Source: Sophora flavescens (Eukaryota > Streptophyta > Magnoliopsida > Fabales > Fabaceae). Taken from it: a DNA stretch of 64,000 bases. Both the position numbers and the translations under genes were made by a program. Within the stretch, counting starts at the first letter, position 1. Every line of letters begins with the position of its first letter. A model generated the notes under the pieces. That model was not told where the DNA came from. It ran no database searches and saw only the letters and a program-made list of their open reading frames with translations. This document shows positions 13,110 through 26,650 of the stretch, one piece after another. The stretch lies in the NCBI GenBank assembly GCA_030762895.1, contig JAUPTC010000078.1, positions 56,177-120,176 of the forward strand, in the 5' to 3' direction.

Positions 13110-16100
13110 CCAAAACCCTTTTTGTAACTCAAAACCTTAATTCAAACCCTAAACTCTAATTTTGAGCCAAAACCTTAATTAGGACCCAATACCCAAATTT
13201 TAACCCCAAACCCTAATTCAAACCTTATTTTTGACCCAAAACCCAATTTTAAACTCAAAACCCTAATTCAAACCTTAAACCCTAATTTTGGTCCTAAACC
13301 TTAAATTTGACACATTAACCTATTTTTTCCCAAAACCCTAATTTTAACCCAAAACCCTAATTCTTATCCAATTTTTGACCCAAAACCCTATTTTAAACTC
13401 AAAACCTAATTCAAACCCTAAACCCAAATTTGGACCCTAAATTTGACCCAGAACCGTAATTTTGACCCGAAACCATAATTTTACCCAAAAGCATAATTCT
13501 AACCCTAATTCAAACCCTAAACCCTAATTTTGACCCAAAACCCTAATTTTGACCCGAAACCCTAAATTTTAACCCAAAACCCTAATTCTAACCTTATTTT
13601 TGACCCAAAACTCAATTTTTAACACAAAGCCCTAATTTAAACCCTAATTTTGAAACTAAACCCTAAATTTGACCCAGAACCCTAATTTTGATCCGAAACC
13701 CTAGTTTTTACCAAAAACCCAAATTCAAACCCTAAACCCAAATTTTGACCCAAAACCCAAATTTTGACCCAAAACCCTAAATCTGACCCAGAACCCTAAT
13801 TTTAACCCGAAACCCTTATTTTAACCCAAAGCCCTAATTTTAACCCAAAGCCCTAATTCTGACCCAAAACCCTAATTCTAACACTATTTTTGTCCCAAAA
13901 CCCTATTTTAAACTCAAAACCCTATTACAAAGCCTAAACCCTAATTTTGACCCCGAACCCTAATTTTGACCCAAAACCCTAATTTTACCCAAATTCCTAA
14001 TTCTACCCAAATTCTAACCCTAAGCCCTAATTTTGACACAACCCTAATTTTAACCCAAAACCCTAAATCTAACCCTATTTTTGACCAAAAAATATATCTT
14101 TAACTCAAAACCCTAATTCAAACACTAAACCCTAAACCCTAATTTTGACCCAAAACCCAAGTTTTGGCGCAAAACCCTAATTCTAACCCTATGTTGACCC
14201 AAAACCCTATTTTAAACTCAACCCTAATTCAAACGATAAACCCTAATTTTGATCCTAAACACTAATTTTAACAAAAAACCCAAATTGTAACCCAAAGCCC
14301 TAATTTTGTCCCAAAACCCTAATTCTAACCCTATTTTTGAACCAAAACCCTATTTGTAACTCAAAACCTTAATTCAAACCCTAAACTCTAATTTTGAGCC
14401 AAAACCCTAATTTGGACCCAATACCCTAATTTTAACCCCAAACCATAATTCTAACCTTATTTTTGACCCAAAACCCTATTTTTAACTCAAAACCTTAATT
14501 CAAACCCTAAACCCTAATTTTGACCCAAAACCCAAATTTGGACCCAAAACCTATGTATTGACCCAAAACCCTAATTCTAACCCAATTTTGACCCAAAACC
14601 CTATTTTTAACTCAAAACCCTAATTCAAACCCGAAACCCTAATTTTTATCCTAAACCCAAAATTTGACCCAAAAACCTAATTTTGACCCGTAACCCTAAT
14701 TTTAATGCAAACCCCTAATTGAAACCCTAAACCCTAATTTGGACCCAAAACCCAAGTTTTGACCCAAAACCCTAATTCTAACCCTATTTTGACTCAAAAC
14801 CCTATTTTAAACTCAAAACCCTAATTCAAACCCTAAACCCTAATTTTGATCCTAAACCTTAAATTTGACCCAGAACCCTAATTTTTCCCAAAACCATAAC
14901 TGTAACCAAAAGCCCTAATTCTAACCCTATTTTTGACCCAAAACCCTATTTCAAACACAACCTAATTCAAACCCTAAACCCTAATTTTGACCCGAAACCC
15001 TAATTTTACCCAAAAGTCTAATTCTAACCCTAATTCAAACCCTAAACTCTGATTTTGACCCATAACCCTAATTTTGACCCGAACCCCTAAATTTTAACCC
15101 AAAACCCTTATTTTAACCCTATTTTTGACCCAAAACCCTATTTTAAACTCAAAACCCTAATTCAAACCCTAAACCCTAATTTTGATCCTAAACACTAATT
15201 TTAACCCAAAACCCTAATTATAATCCAAAGCCCTAATTTTGTCCCAAAACCCTAATTCTAACCCTATTTTTGACCCAAAACCCTATTTTAAACTCAAAAC
15301 CCTATTTCAAACCTTAAACGCTAATTTTGACCCTAAATCTGAGCCAGAACCCTAATTTTGACCTAAAACCCTAATTTTAAACCAAACCCCTAATTCTAAC
15401 CCTATTTTGACCCAAAACCCTTTTTGTAACTCAAAACCTTAATTCAAACCCTAAACTCTAATTTTGAGCCAAAACCTTAATTAGGACCCAATACCCAAAT
15501 TTTAACCCCAAACCCTAATTCAAACCTTATTTTTGACCCAAAACCCAATTTTAAACTCAAAACCCTAATTCAAACCTTAAACCCTAATTTTGGTCCTAAA
15601 CCTTAAATTTGACCCAGAACCCTAATTTTTCCCAAAACCCTAATTTTAACCCAAAACCCTAATTCTTATCCAATTTTTGACCCAAAACCCTATTTTAAAC
15701 TCAAAACCTAATTCAAACCCTAAACCCAAATTTGGACCCTAAATTTGACCCAGAACCGTAATTTTGACCCGAAACCATAATTTTACCCAAAAGCATAATT
15801 CTAACCCTAATTCAAACCCTAAACCCTAATTTTGACCCAAAACCCTAATTTTGACCCGAAACCCTAAATTTTAACCCAAAACCCTAATTCTAACCTTATT
15901 TTTGACCCAAAACTCAATTTTTAACACAAAGCCCTAATTTAAACCCTAATTTTGAAACTAAACCCTAAATTTGACCCAGAACCCTAATTTTGATCCGAAA
16001 CCCTAGTTTTTACCAAAAACCCAAATTCAAACCCTAAACCCAAATTTTGACCCAAAACCCAAATTTTGACCCAAAACCCTAAATCTGACCCAGAACCCTA

Positions 16101-17712
16101 ATTTTAACCCGAAACCCTTATTTTAACCCAAAGCCCTAATTTTAACCCAAAGCCATAATTCTGACCCAAAACCCTAATTCTAACACTATTTTTGTCCCAA
16201 AACCCTATTTTAAACTCAAAACCCTATTACAAAGCCTAAACCCTAATTTTGACCCCGAACCCTAATTTTGACCCAAAACCCTAATTTTACCCAAATTCCT
16301 AATTCTACCCAAATTCTAACCCTAAGCCCTAATTTTGACACAACCCTAATTTTAACCCAAAACCCTAAATCTAACCCTATTTTTGACCAAAAAATATATC
16401 TTTAACTCAAAACCCTAATTCAAACACTAAACCCTAAACCCTAATTTTGACCCAAAACCCAAGTTTTGGCGCAAAACCCTAATTCTAACCCTATGTTGAC
16501 CCAAAACCCTATTTTAAACTCAACCCTAATTCAAACGATAAACCCTAATTTTGATCCTAAACACTAATTTTAACAAAAACCCAAATTGTAACCCAAAGCC
16601 CTAATTTTGTCCCAAAACCCTAATTCTAACCCTATTTTTGAACCAAAACCCTATTTGTAACTCAAAACCTTAATTCAAACCCTAAACTCTAATTTTGAGC
16701 CAAAACCCTAATTTGGACCCAATACCCTAATTTTAACCCCAAACCATAATTCTAACCTTATTTTTGACCCAAAACCCTATTTTTAACTCAAAACCTTAAT
16801 TCAAACCCTAAACCCTAATTTTGACCCAAAACCCAAATTTGGACCCAAAACCTATGTATTGACCCAAAACCCTAATTCTAACCCAATTTTGACCCAAAAC
16901 CCTATTTTTAACTCAAAACCCTAATTCAAACCCGAAACCCTAATTTTTATCCTAAACCCAAAATTTGACCCAAAAACCTAATTTTGACCCGTAACCCTAA
17001 TTTTAATGCAAACCCCTAATTGAAACCCTAAACCCTAATTTGGACCCAAAACCCAAGTTTTGACCCAAAACCCTAATTCTAACCCTATTTTGACTCAAAA
17101 CCCTATTTTAAACTCAAAACCCTAATTCAAACCCTAAACCCTAATTTTGATCCTAAACCTTAAATTTGACCCAGAACCCTAATTTTTCCCAAAACCATAA
17201 CTGTAACCAAAAGCCCTAATTCTAACCCTATTTTTGACCCAAAACCCTATTTCAAACACAACCTAATTCAAACCCTAAACCCTAATTTTGACCCGAAACC
17301 CTAATTTTACCCAAAAGTCTAATTCTAACCCTAATTCAAACCCTAAACTCTGATTTTGACCCATAACCCTAATTTTGACCCGAACCCCTAAATTTTAACC
17401 CAAAACCCTTATTTTAACCCTATTTTTGACCCAAAACCCTATTTTAAACTCAAAACCCTAATTCAAACCCTAAACCCTAATTTTGATCCTAAACACTAAT
17501 TTTAACCCAAAACCCTAATTATAATCCAAAGCCCTAATTTTGTCCCAAAACCCTAATTCTAACCCTATTTTTGACCCAAAACCCTATTTTAAACTCAAAA
17601 CCCTATTTCAAACCTTAAACGCTAATTTTGACCCTAAATCTGAGCCAGAACCCTAATTTTGACCTAAAACCCTAATTTTAAACCAAACCCCTAATTCTAA
17701 CCCAATTTTGAC
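13110..17712. repeat. Near-identical 2.30 kb tandem duplication within the satellite
   Basis: Unit 1 (about 13110-15411) and unit 2 (about 15412-17712) align throughout with an offset of about 2302 bp. Idiosyncratic variants are shared: an unusual TTAATTAGGACCC unit (13165 and 15475), the AAAAAATATATCTTTAAC unit (about 14088 and 16389), GGCGCAAAACCC (about 14166 and 16468) and CCTATGTATTGACCC (about 14550 and 16850). Only scattered single-base differences and one altered stretch near 13310 were seen. A partial third copy continues to about 18000 before diverging. This is the youngest amplification visible in the array. Confidence 0.88.
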
Positions 17713-20700
17713 CCAAAACCCTATTTGTAACTCAAAACCTTAATTCAAACCCTAAACTCTAATTTTGAGCCAAAACCTTAATTAGGACCCAATACCCAAA
17801 TTTTAACCCCAAACCCTAATTCAAACCTTATTTTTGACCCAAAACCCTATTTTAAACTCAAAACCCTAATTCAAACCTTAAACCCTAATTTTGGTCCTAA
17901 ACCTTAAATTTGACCCAAAACCCTAATTTTTCCCAAAACCCTAATTTTAACCCAAAACCCTAATTCTAACCCTATTTTTGACCCAAAACCCTATTTTAAA
18001 CTCAAAACCTAATTTGAACCCTAAACCCTAAATTTGACCAAGAACCTTAATTTTGACCCGAAACCCTAATTTTACCCAAAATCCTAATTCTAACCCTAAT
18101 TCTAACCCTAATCCCTAATTTTGACACAAAACCCTAATTTTAACCCAAAACCCTAATTCTAACCCTAATTTGTAGCAAAATCCCTAATTTTGACCCAAAA
18201 CCTTAATTTTAACCCAAAGCCCTAATTTTGACCCAATACCCTAATATTAACCCTATTTTTGACCCAAAACCCTTTTTTAAACTCAACACCCCATTTCAAA
18301 CCCTAAACCCTAACTTTGACCATAAACCCAAAATTTGACCCAAAAACCTAATTTTGACTCGAAACCCTAATTTTAACCCAAAACCGTAATTCTAACCTTA
18401 TTTTTGACCCAAAACCCTATTTTTAACTCAAAGCCCTATTTCAAACCCTAAACCCTAAATCTGACTCAGAACCCTAATGTTGACCCGAAACCATAATTTT
18501 AAACCACAACCCTAATTTTAACCCAAAGCCCTAATTTTGACCCAAAACCCTAATTCTAACACTATTTTTGACCCAAAACCCTATTTTAAACTCAAAACCC
18601 TATTACAAACCCTAAACCCTAATTTTTCCCCTAAACCCTAAATTTGACCCCGACCCCGAATTTTGACCCGAAACCCTAATTTTACCCAAAATCCTAATTC
18701 TACCCAAATTCTAACCCTAAGCCCTAATTTTGACACAGAACCCTAATTTTAACCGAAAACCCAAAATCTAACCCTATTTTTGACCCAAAACATATCTTTA
18801 ACTCAAAACCCTAATTCAAACCCTAAATCCTAATTTGTACCAAAAACCCTAATTTTGACCTAAAACTTTAGTTTTAACCCGGAGCCCTAATTTTGACCCA
18901 AAACCCTAATACTAACCCTATTTTTGACCCAAAACCATATTTTAAACTCAACCCTATTTCAAACCCTAAACCCTAATATTGACCCAAAACACAAATTTGG
19001 ACCCAAAACCCTAATTCTAACCCTATTTTGACCCAAAACCCTATTTTAAACTCAAAACCCTAATTCAAATCCTAAACCCTAATTTTGATCCTAAACCTAA
19101 AATTTGACCCAGAACCCTAATTTTTCCCAAAACCCTAATTTTAACCCAAAACCCTAATTCTAACCCTATTTTTGACCAAAAACCCTATTTTAAACTCAAA
19201 ACCTAATTCAAACCCTAAACCCTAATTTTGACCCGAAACCCTAATTTTAACCAAAAGTCTAATTATAATCCTAATTCAAACCCTAAACCCTGATTTTGAC
19301 GCAGAACACTAATTTTGACCCGAAACCCTAAATTTTAACCCAAAACCCTAATTTTAACCCGATTTTTGACCCAAAATCCTATTTTAAACTCAAAACCCTA
19401 ATCCAAATCCTAAACCCTAATTTTGATCCTAACACTAATTTTAACCCAAAACCCTAATTGTAACCCAAAGCCCTAATTTTGTCCTAAAACCCTAATTCTA
19501 ACCCTATTTTTGACTCAAAACCCTATTTCAAACCTTAAATGCTAATTTTGACCCAAAACCCTAAATCTGAGCCAGAACCCTAATTTTGACCTAAAACCCT
19601 AATTTTAAACCAAAACCCTAATTCTTACCCTATTTTTGACCCAAAACCCTATTTGTAACTCAACCTTAATTCAAACCCTAAACTCTAATTTTGAGCCAAA
19701 ACCTTAATTTGGACCCAATACCCAAATTTTAACCCCAAACCCTAATTCTAACCTTAATTTTGACCCAAAACCCTATTTTTAACTAAAAACCTTAATTCAA
19801 ACCCTAAACCCTAATTTTGACCCAAAACCCAAATTTGGACCCAAAACCCAAGTTTTGATCCAAAACCCTAATTCTAACCCTATTTTGAATTCAAAACCCT
19901 AATTCAAACCCTAAACCCTATTTTAGACCCTAAACCCAAAATTTGACCCAAAAACCTAATTTCGACCCGGAACCCTAATTTTAACGCAAACCCCTAATTC
20001 AAACCCTAGTTTTCACCCAAAACCATATTTTAAACTCAAAACCCTATTTCAAACACTAAACCCTAAATCTGACCCAGAACCCTAATTTTGACCCGAAACC
20101 CTAATTTTAAACCAAAACCCTAATTCTAACCCTATTTTGACCCGAAACCCTATTTTAAACTCAAAACCCTAATTCAAATCCTAAACCCTAATTTTGATCC
20201 TAAACCTTAAATTTGACCCGGAACCCTAATTTTTAACAAAACCCAAATTTTAACCCAAAACCCTAATTCTAACCCTATTTTTGACCCAAAACTCTATTTT
20301 AAACTCAAAACCTAATTCAAACCCTTAACCCTAAATTTGACCCAGAACCTTAATTTTGACCCGAAACCCTAATTTTACCCAAAGGCCTAATTCTAACCCT
20401 AATTCAAACCCTAATTTTGACCCAGATCCCTAATTCCAACCCTAATTAAAACCCAAAATTTGACCCGAAAATCTAATGTTGACCCGTAACCCTAATTTTA
20501 TTGGAAAACCCTAATTCTAACCCTATTTGACCCAAAACCCTATTTTAAACTCCAAACCCTATTTCAAACCCTATACCCTAAATCGATGAGAACCCTAATT
20601 TTGACCCAAAACCCTAATTTTAAACCAAACCCCAAATTCTAACCTTATTTTTGACCCAAAACCCTATTTTAAACTGAAAACCTAATTTCAAACCCTAAAC

Positions 20701-23700
20701 TCTAATTTTGACCCAAAACCCTAATTTGGACCCAATACCCAAATTTTAACCCCAAACCCTAATCCTAACCTTATTTTTGACCCAAAACCCTATTTTAAAC
20801 TCAAAACCCTAATTCAAATCCTAAACCCTAATATTGATCCTAAACCCTAAATTTGACCCAGAACCCTAATTTTTCCCAAAACCCTAATTTTAACTCAAAA
20901 CCCTAAATTTTAACCCAAAACTATAATTCTAACCCTATTTTAGCCCTAAACCCTAATTTTGACCCAGAACCCTAATTTTGACCCGAAACCCTAATTTTAC
21001 CCAAAATCCTAATTCTAACCCAAATTCTAACCATAAGCCCTAATTTTGTCACAGAACCCTAATTTTAACCCAAACCTTAATTCTAACCCTAATTTGTAGC
21101 AAAAACCCTAATTTTGACCCAAAACCTTAATTCTAACCCAAAGCCCTAATTTTGACCTAAAACCCTAATACTAATCCTATTTTTGACCCAAAACCCTTTT
21201 TTAAACTCAAAACCCTATTTCAAACCCTAAACCCTAACTTTGACCATAAACCCAAAATTTGACCTAAAAACCTAATTTTGACTTGAAACCCTAATTTCAA
21301 CCCAAAACCGTAATTCTCACCTTATTTTTGACCCAAAACCCTATTTTTAACTCAAAACCTTAATTCAAACCTTAAACCCTATGTTTGACCAAAAACCATA
21401 ATTTTAACCCTAAGCCCTAATTTTGACTTAAACCCTAATTCTAACCCTATTTCAAACCCTAAGCCCTAATTTTGACCCGAAACCGTAATTTTACCCAAAA
21501 CCCTAATTCTAACCCAAATTCTAACCCTAAGCCCTAATTTTGACCCAGAACCCTAATTTTAACCCAAACCCTATTTTTGACCCAAAAACCTATTTTTAAC
21601 TCAAAACCTTAATTCAAACCCTAAACCCTAATTCTAACCCTATTTTTAACTCAAACCCCTAATTCAAACCCTAAACCCAAAATTTGACCCAAAAACCTAA
21701 TTTTGACCCGTAACCCTAATTTTAATGCAAAACCCTAATTCTAACCCTATTTTTGACCCAAAACCCTATTTTAAACTCAAAACCATATTTCAAACCCTAA
21801 ACCCTAAATCTGACCCAGAACCCTAATTTTGACCGGAAACCCTAATTTTATACCAAAACCCTAATTCTAACCCTATTTTTGATCCAAACCCTATTTTTAA
21901 CTCAAAACCTTAATTCAAACCCTAGACTCTAATTTTGACCCAAAACCCTAATTTTGACCCAAAACCCTAATTCTAACCCTATTTTGACCCAAAACCCTAT
22001 TTTTAACTCAAACCCTAAACCCTAACTTTGACCCTAAACCCAAAATTTGACCCAAAAACCTAATTTTGACCCGTAACCCTAATTTTAATGCAAACCCCTA
22101 ATTCTAACCCTATTTTTGACCCAAAACCCTATTTTAAACTCCAAACCCTATTACAAACCCTAAACCCTAAATCTGACCCAGAACCCTAATTTTGACCCAA
22201 AACCCTAATTTTAAACCCAAACCCTAATTCTAACCTTATTTTTTACCCAAAAACCTATTTTTAAGTCAAAACCTTAATTCAAACCCTAAACCCTAATTTT
22301 GACCCAAAACCCAAATTTGGACCCAAAACCCAAGTTTTGACCCAAAACCCTAATTCTAACCCTATTTTGACCCAAAACCCTATTTTCAACTCAAAACCCT
22401 AATTCAAACCCGAAACCCTAATTTTGACCCGAAACCCAAAATTCGACCCAAAAACCTAATTTTGACCCGTAACCCTAATTTTAACGCAAATCCCTAATTC
22501 TAACCCTGTTTTTTTTACCCAAAACTCTATTTTAAACTCAAAACCCTATTTCAAACCCTTAACCCGAAATCAGACCCAGAACCCTAATTTTGACCCAAAA
22601 CCCTATTTTTAACTGAAAACCTTAATTCAAACCCTAAACTCTAATTTTGACCCAAAACCTAATTTGGACCCAATACCCAAATTTTAACCCCAAACTCTAA
22701 TTCTAACCTTATTTTTGACCCAAAACGCTATTTTTAACTCAAAACCCTAATTCAAACCCTAAACCTTAATTTTGATCCCAAACCCTAAATTTGACCCAGA
22801 ACCCTAATTTTTTCAAAAACCCTAATTTTAACTCAAAATCCTAATTTTAACCCAAAATCCTAATTCTAACCCTATTTTGACCCAAAACCCTATTTTAAAC
22901 TGAAAACCCTAATTCAAACCCTAAACCCTAATTTCGATCCTAAACCTTAAATTTGTCCCAGAACCCTAATTTTTCCCAAAACCCTAATTTTAACCCAAAA
23001 CCCTAATTCTAACCCTATTTTACACCCAAACCCCTATTTTAAACTCAAAACCTAATTCAAACCCTAAACCCTAAATTTGACCCAGAACCTAATTTTGACC
23101 CGAAACCCTAATTTTACCCAAAAGTCTAAATCTAACCCTAATTCAAACCCTAAACCCTAATTTTGACCCAGAACCCTAATTGTGACCCGAAACCCTAAAT
23201 TTTAACCCAAAACCCTAATTTTAACCCTATTTGACCCAAAACCTTATTTTAAACTCAAAACCCTAATTCAAACCCTAAACCCGAATTTTGATCCTAAACA
23301 CTAATTTTAATCCAAAACCCTAATTGTAACCCAAAGCCCTAATTTTGACCCAAAACCCTAATTGTAACCCTATTTTTGACCCAAAACCCTATTTTAAACT
23401 CAAAACCCTAGTTCAAATCTTAAACCCTAATTTTGACCCTAAACCCTAAATCTGACCCTGAACCCTTATTTTGACCCAAAACCCTAATTTTAAACCAAAA
23501 CGCTAATTCTAACCCTATTTTTGACCCAAAACCCTATTTGAAACTCAAAACCTTATTTCAAACCCTAAACTCTAATTTTGAGCCAAATCCCTAATTTGGA
23601 CCCAATACCCTAATTTTAACCCCAAACCCTAATTCAAACCTTATTTTTGACCCAAAACCCTTTTTTTTAACTCAAAACCTTAATTCAAACACTAAACCCT

Positions 23701-24296
23701 AATTTTGACCCAAAACCCAAATTTGGTCCCAAAACCCTAATTCTTATCCTATTTTGACCCAAAACCCTATTTTTAACTCAAAACCCTAATTCAAACCCTA
23801 AACCCTAATTTTGACCCTAAACCCAAAATTTGACCCAAAAACCTAATTTTGATCCGTAACCCTAATTTTAACGCAAACCCCTAACTCTAACCCTATTTTG
23901 ACACAAAACCCTATTTTAAACTCAAAACCTTATTTCAAACCCTAAACTCGACCTAACCCTAATTTTGACCCGAAACCCTAATTTTAAACCAAAACCCTAA
24001 TTCTAACCCTATTTTGACCCAAAACCATATTTTAAACTCAAAACCCTAATTCAAACCCTATTCCCTAATTTTGATCCTAAACCTTAAATTTGACCAGAAC
24101 CCTAATTTTCCCCAAAATCCTAATTTTAAGCCAAAACCCTAATTCTAACCCTATTTTTGACCCAAACCCCTATTTTAAACTAAAAACCTAATTCAATCCC
24201 TAAACCCTAAATTTGACCCAGAACCCTAATTTTGACCCGAAACCCTAATTTTACCCAAAAGCCTAATTCTAACCCTAATTCAAACCCTAAACCCTA

Positions 24297-24301
24297 ATTT
24301 T
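24297..24301. other. Copia target-site duplication, left
   Basis: The five bases ATTTT directly precede the left LTR and match the five bases after the right LTR. They are part of the satellite unit CCCTAATTTTGA that the insertion interrupted. Confidence 0.85.
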
Positions 24302-26041
24302 TGTTGGTAGTGGCTACGATCTCAAGAGGGGGGTGAATTGACATATTGAAAACTTTTTCAACAATTTAAAGTAAAACAGTGTGTTCTTAAAGAAAATTCG
24401 TTTTCACTCAATTTAAATTCCCAAGAATCAGGTAATGGAACAAGTAATGATGTCAAGAAGAATTATAAGAAGTAACAACAGGTTTAACACAGATTGCAGA
24501 TCAAATATTCAAGTTAACAAGTATTCTTAAAAACTCATTCACAACACACAAGTGCATAAAACAAGTATATGGAGTTTAGAGATGAGAAGAACACGCAAAC
24601 CGATTTATCCTGGTTCGGCTACCTCCTCTGGTAATCCTACATCCAGCCCCACACCTCTGTGGTTTTCTCCACTATAATCAGCAATTAGAAAATTCCAATT
24701 ACAGCAACACAAGGATAACCTCCTTGCTCAAAAATTCACCTGAAAGCATACTTGCTTTTCTATACCCAAGGATCCCTTCTATCCTTGTCCAAGCTTAAGA
24801 GATACCCTCTCTTAATCACACTAATTCACGAAAAGAATTGAGTAGAAGAAAGACTCTAAAAGTCTGATATACAAATTGAAGTTCTAACTAATGTCACACT
24901 TTTCTCAGAGATGAAGCACTTTTGGAAGCTTTTTGAATCTTTCGTATTTTCACAATTAGAATGAGCAAGGTTGTTGAAAAGTGTTCCTTTGATCCCTCTT
25001 TATATAGAAGACAAATTATAGTCGTTGGGATCAATTAAAACAGATTTGGATCTGATTTAACAAAATATGTTTTCTTGATTCTTGTTCTTGAAATGAGGTT
25101 CTGTTGGTTCTTGTAGAGTTTGCGTCCTTCTTGAAAATAACCGTTTCCATCTGAAAGAATAGCCAAGTCTATTTGAAGAGTAAAATAATCGCTTGCATCT
25201 GAAAGAATAGCCGAGTCTATTTGAAGAGTAAAATATCCGCGTCCATTTGCCACGTCGGCAGACGGGAGTGCTAACACAAGGTAATTGGACGTGCTCCAAC
25301 TTGTAGACGAGCTTCATATACCATGTCAGTGGACGGAGCTTCTCATTGAGATCTTAGTAAGTCCAAAGCGTGTAACCTTTAGTAGACGAGCTCCATATGC
25401 CACTTTTAGTAGACGAGCTCTTCTTGTTACTTCAGTAGACGCGTGCTTCTGTTACTTTCCGTAGACAAGCTCCATGTGCCACATCAGCAGAGGAGCACTT
25501 CTCGTTTCTTCAGTAGACGAGCTCTTCTTGTGCCACATCACCGATTTAACGCTTCTTGTTACTTTTAGTAGACGCGCTCTTCTTGTTACTTTAGTAGACG
25601 AGCTATATGTGCCACATCAGCACGAGCGCTTCTTATTACTTTTAGTAGACGCGCTCTTCTTATCCCTTCGTTGGACGTCTGCTTATTTCACTTTGTTGGA
25701 CGTCTGCTTGTTTTACTTTTGTTGGACGTCTGCTTATTTTACTTTTGTTGGACGTCTGCTTGTTTCACTTTGTTGGACGTCTGCTTGTTTTACTTTGTTG
25801 GACGTCTGCTTGTTTTACTTTGTTGGATGTCTTGTTGGACGTCTGCTTGTTTTTCTTTGTTGGACGTCTTCTTGTTTTACTTTGTTGGACGTCTGCTTGT
25901 TTTGCTTTGTTGGACGTCTGCTCATGAGTGATCTTGCATGTAACTTAACATGTAATAAGTACATAGTCAAAATCAAAAATCTTATGCAAAATACACTTTG
26001 TTTGTCATACATCAAAACATGAATGAGGGCTTAGTCTTACA
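24302..26041 (-). repeat. 3' LTR of the copia element (left copy)
   Basis: This 1740 bp copy starts TGTTGGTAG and ends GTCTTACA on the plus strand, so on the coding (minus) strand it begins TGTAAGAC and ends CCAACA. By eye it matches the right copy closely over the first 1.1 kb and less well across the repeat-rich part at 25450-25930. It directly follows the polypurine tract at 26042-26055. It contains a TATA-like CTATATAAAG on the minus strand (24998-25007) and a tandem array of about 25 bp units. Confidence 0.93.
25671..25923. repeat. About ten tandem 24-27 bp units in the left copia LTR
   Basis: Units built on TTGGACGTCTGCTTG plus a short T-rich linker repeat with small length changes. 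The core GACGTC is palindromic and contains ACGT, the core of many plant bZIP sites. On the coding strand the array lies in U3, upstream of the TATA-like box. The leucine- and cysteine-rich reading frames across it are a by-product of the repeat. Confidence 0.88.
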
Positions 26042-26055
26042 AACTCTCCTTTTTT
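26042..26055 (-). promoter_or_regulatory. Polypurine tract of the copia element
   Basis: The minus strand reads AAAAAAGGAGAGTT immediately before the 3' LTR start TGTAAGAC, the expected place and composition for the plus-strand primer. Confidence 0.8.
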
Positions 26056-26650
26056 GATTATGACAAACCTTACCATACTTAACCTTACTTATAAAGAATC
26101 AGAGTGCAGATGTTCAGTAAGCATGGTTCTTGAGTCAATTTCATCCTCCCCCTGTGTCATTGATGTCTTTCAAAAAATCAAGTGTTATCATATCATTGTC
26201 ATAAAAAAAAAAATTCATCTTGCATTTATTATAAGTTCAAGTATGTCTTTTCAATGCAGTTCATACTTAGGTATCAGAGAAAAAAAATTTACATATCAGA
26301 GAAAAAATTTACAGCAAATGCAAGACAGAATTAATGGTTGTATTGTTCATCTTTGTATGGTTCATCTTTCTCCCCCTTTGTCATTATCAAAAAGAAACTA
26401 TGGAGAATATTGAAATCAAACTGAAAAACAGCCTTGCATTCATTGATAATAAATCATTTCAGAACTTATGCAATACATCAAAACATCCAAAACACTAAAA
26501 TAAAAAAAAACAGGAATTACAGACACCTAAGGACACTTAGTCTAAACTGAGACTAGATAAAAGCATCTTGCCCATGTCCTTCATAATTTTCAACAACTTG
26601 TGCTGCCCCTCTTGCCATATTGACTATATTATCAAAAATAACATATGATA
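26056..26650 (-). other. Copia 3' untranslated region
   Basis: About 600 bp lie between the RNase H stop and the polypurine tract. They are AT-rich with runs of A/T and a small dyad (TAGTCT, 6 nt loop, AGACTA, near 26537-26554). No envelope-like or other coding region was recognised; the plus-strand frame at 26054-26413 has no family features. Confidence 0.6.

Larger units (their letters stand above)
1..24301. repeat. Degenerate telomere-like satellite array, left block
   Basis: More than 24 kb is built only from short C-initiated units on the plus strand. The common ones are 12-mers such as CCCTAATTTTGA, CCCTAATTCTAA and CCCTATTTTAAA, alternating with 7-mers such as CCCAAAA, CTCAAAA and the exact plant telomere unit CCCTAAA. 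G is rare on the plus strand and appears mostly in TTTGA, GCCC, CAGAA and CGAAA contexts. No coding region exists: units of 7, 12 and 19 bp shift frame and bring TAA or TAG into every frame. It is not a functional telomere, because pure heptamer runs never exceed one or two units. The likely identity is a telomere-derived subtelomeric or interstitial satellite. Orientation suggests the nearest chromosome end lies to the left, if the array is subtelomeric. Confidence 0.93.

Noticed and set aside
1..24301. A true telomere
   Set aside because: No long perfect CCCTAAA run; units are mostly 12 and 7 bp variants.
1..24301. CRISPR-like repeat/spacer array
   Set aside because: No constant repeat with unique spacers; all parts are variants of the same short units, in a plant-type setting.
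25035..25317. Paired 80 and 86 residue minus-strand frames, present in both copia LTRs (also 30137-30419)
   Set aside because: Conserved only because the LTR is duplicated; two overlapping frames, internal short repeats and no family features.
25474..26022. Leucine/cysteine-rich open frames across the copia LTR (also 25671-25931, 25745-25927, 30610-31020 and 30629-31024)
   Set aside because: They are translations of the 24-27 bp LTR tandem repeat, open in several frames at once, and run opposite to the element.
26054..26413. 119 residue plus-strand frame
   Set aside because: Lies in the copia 3' untranslated region on the opposite strand and shows no domain.
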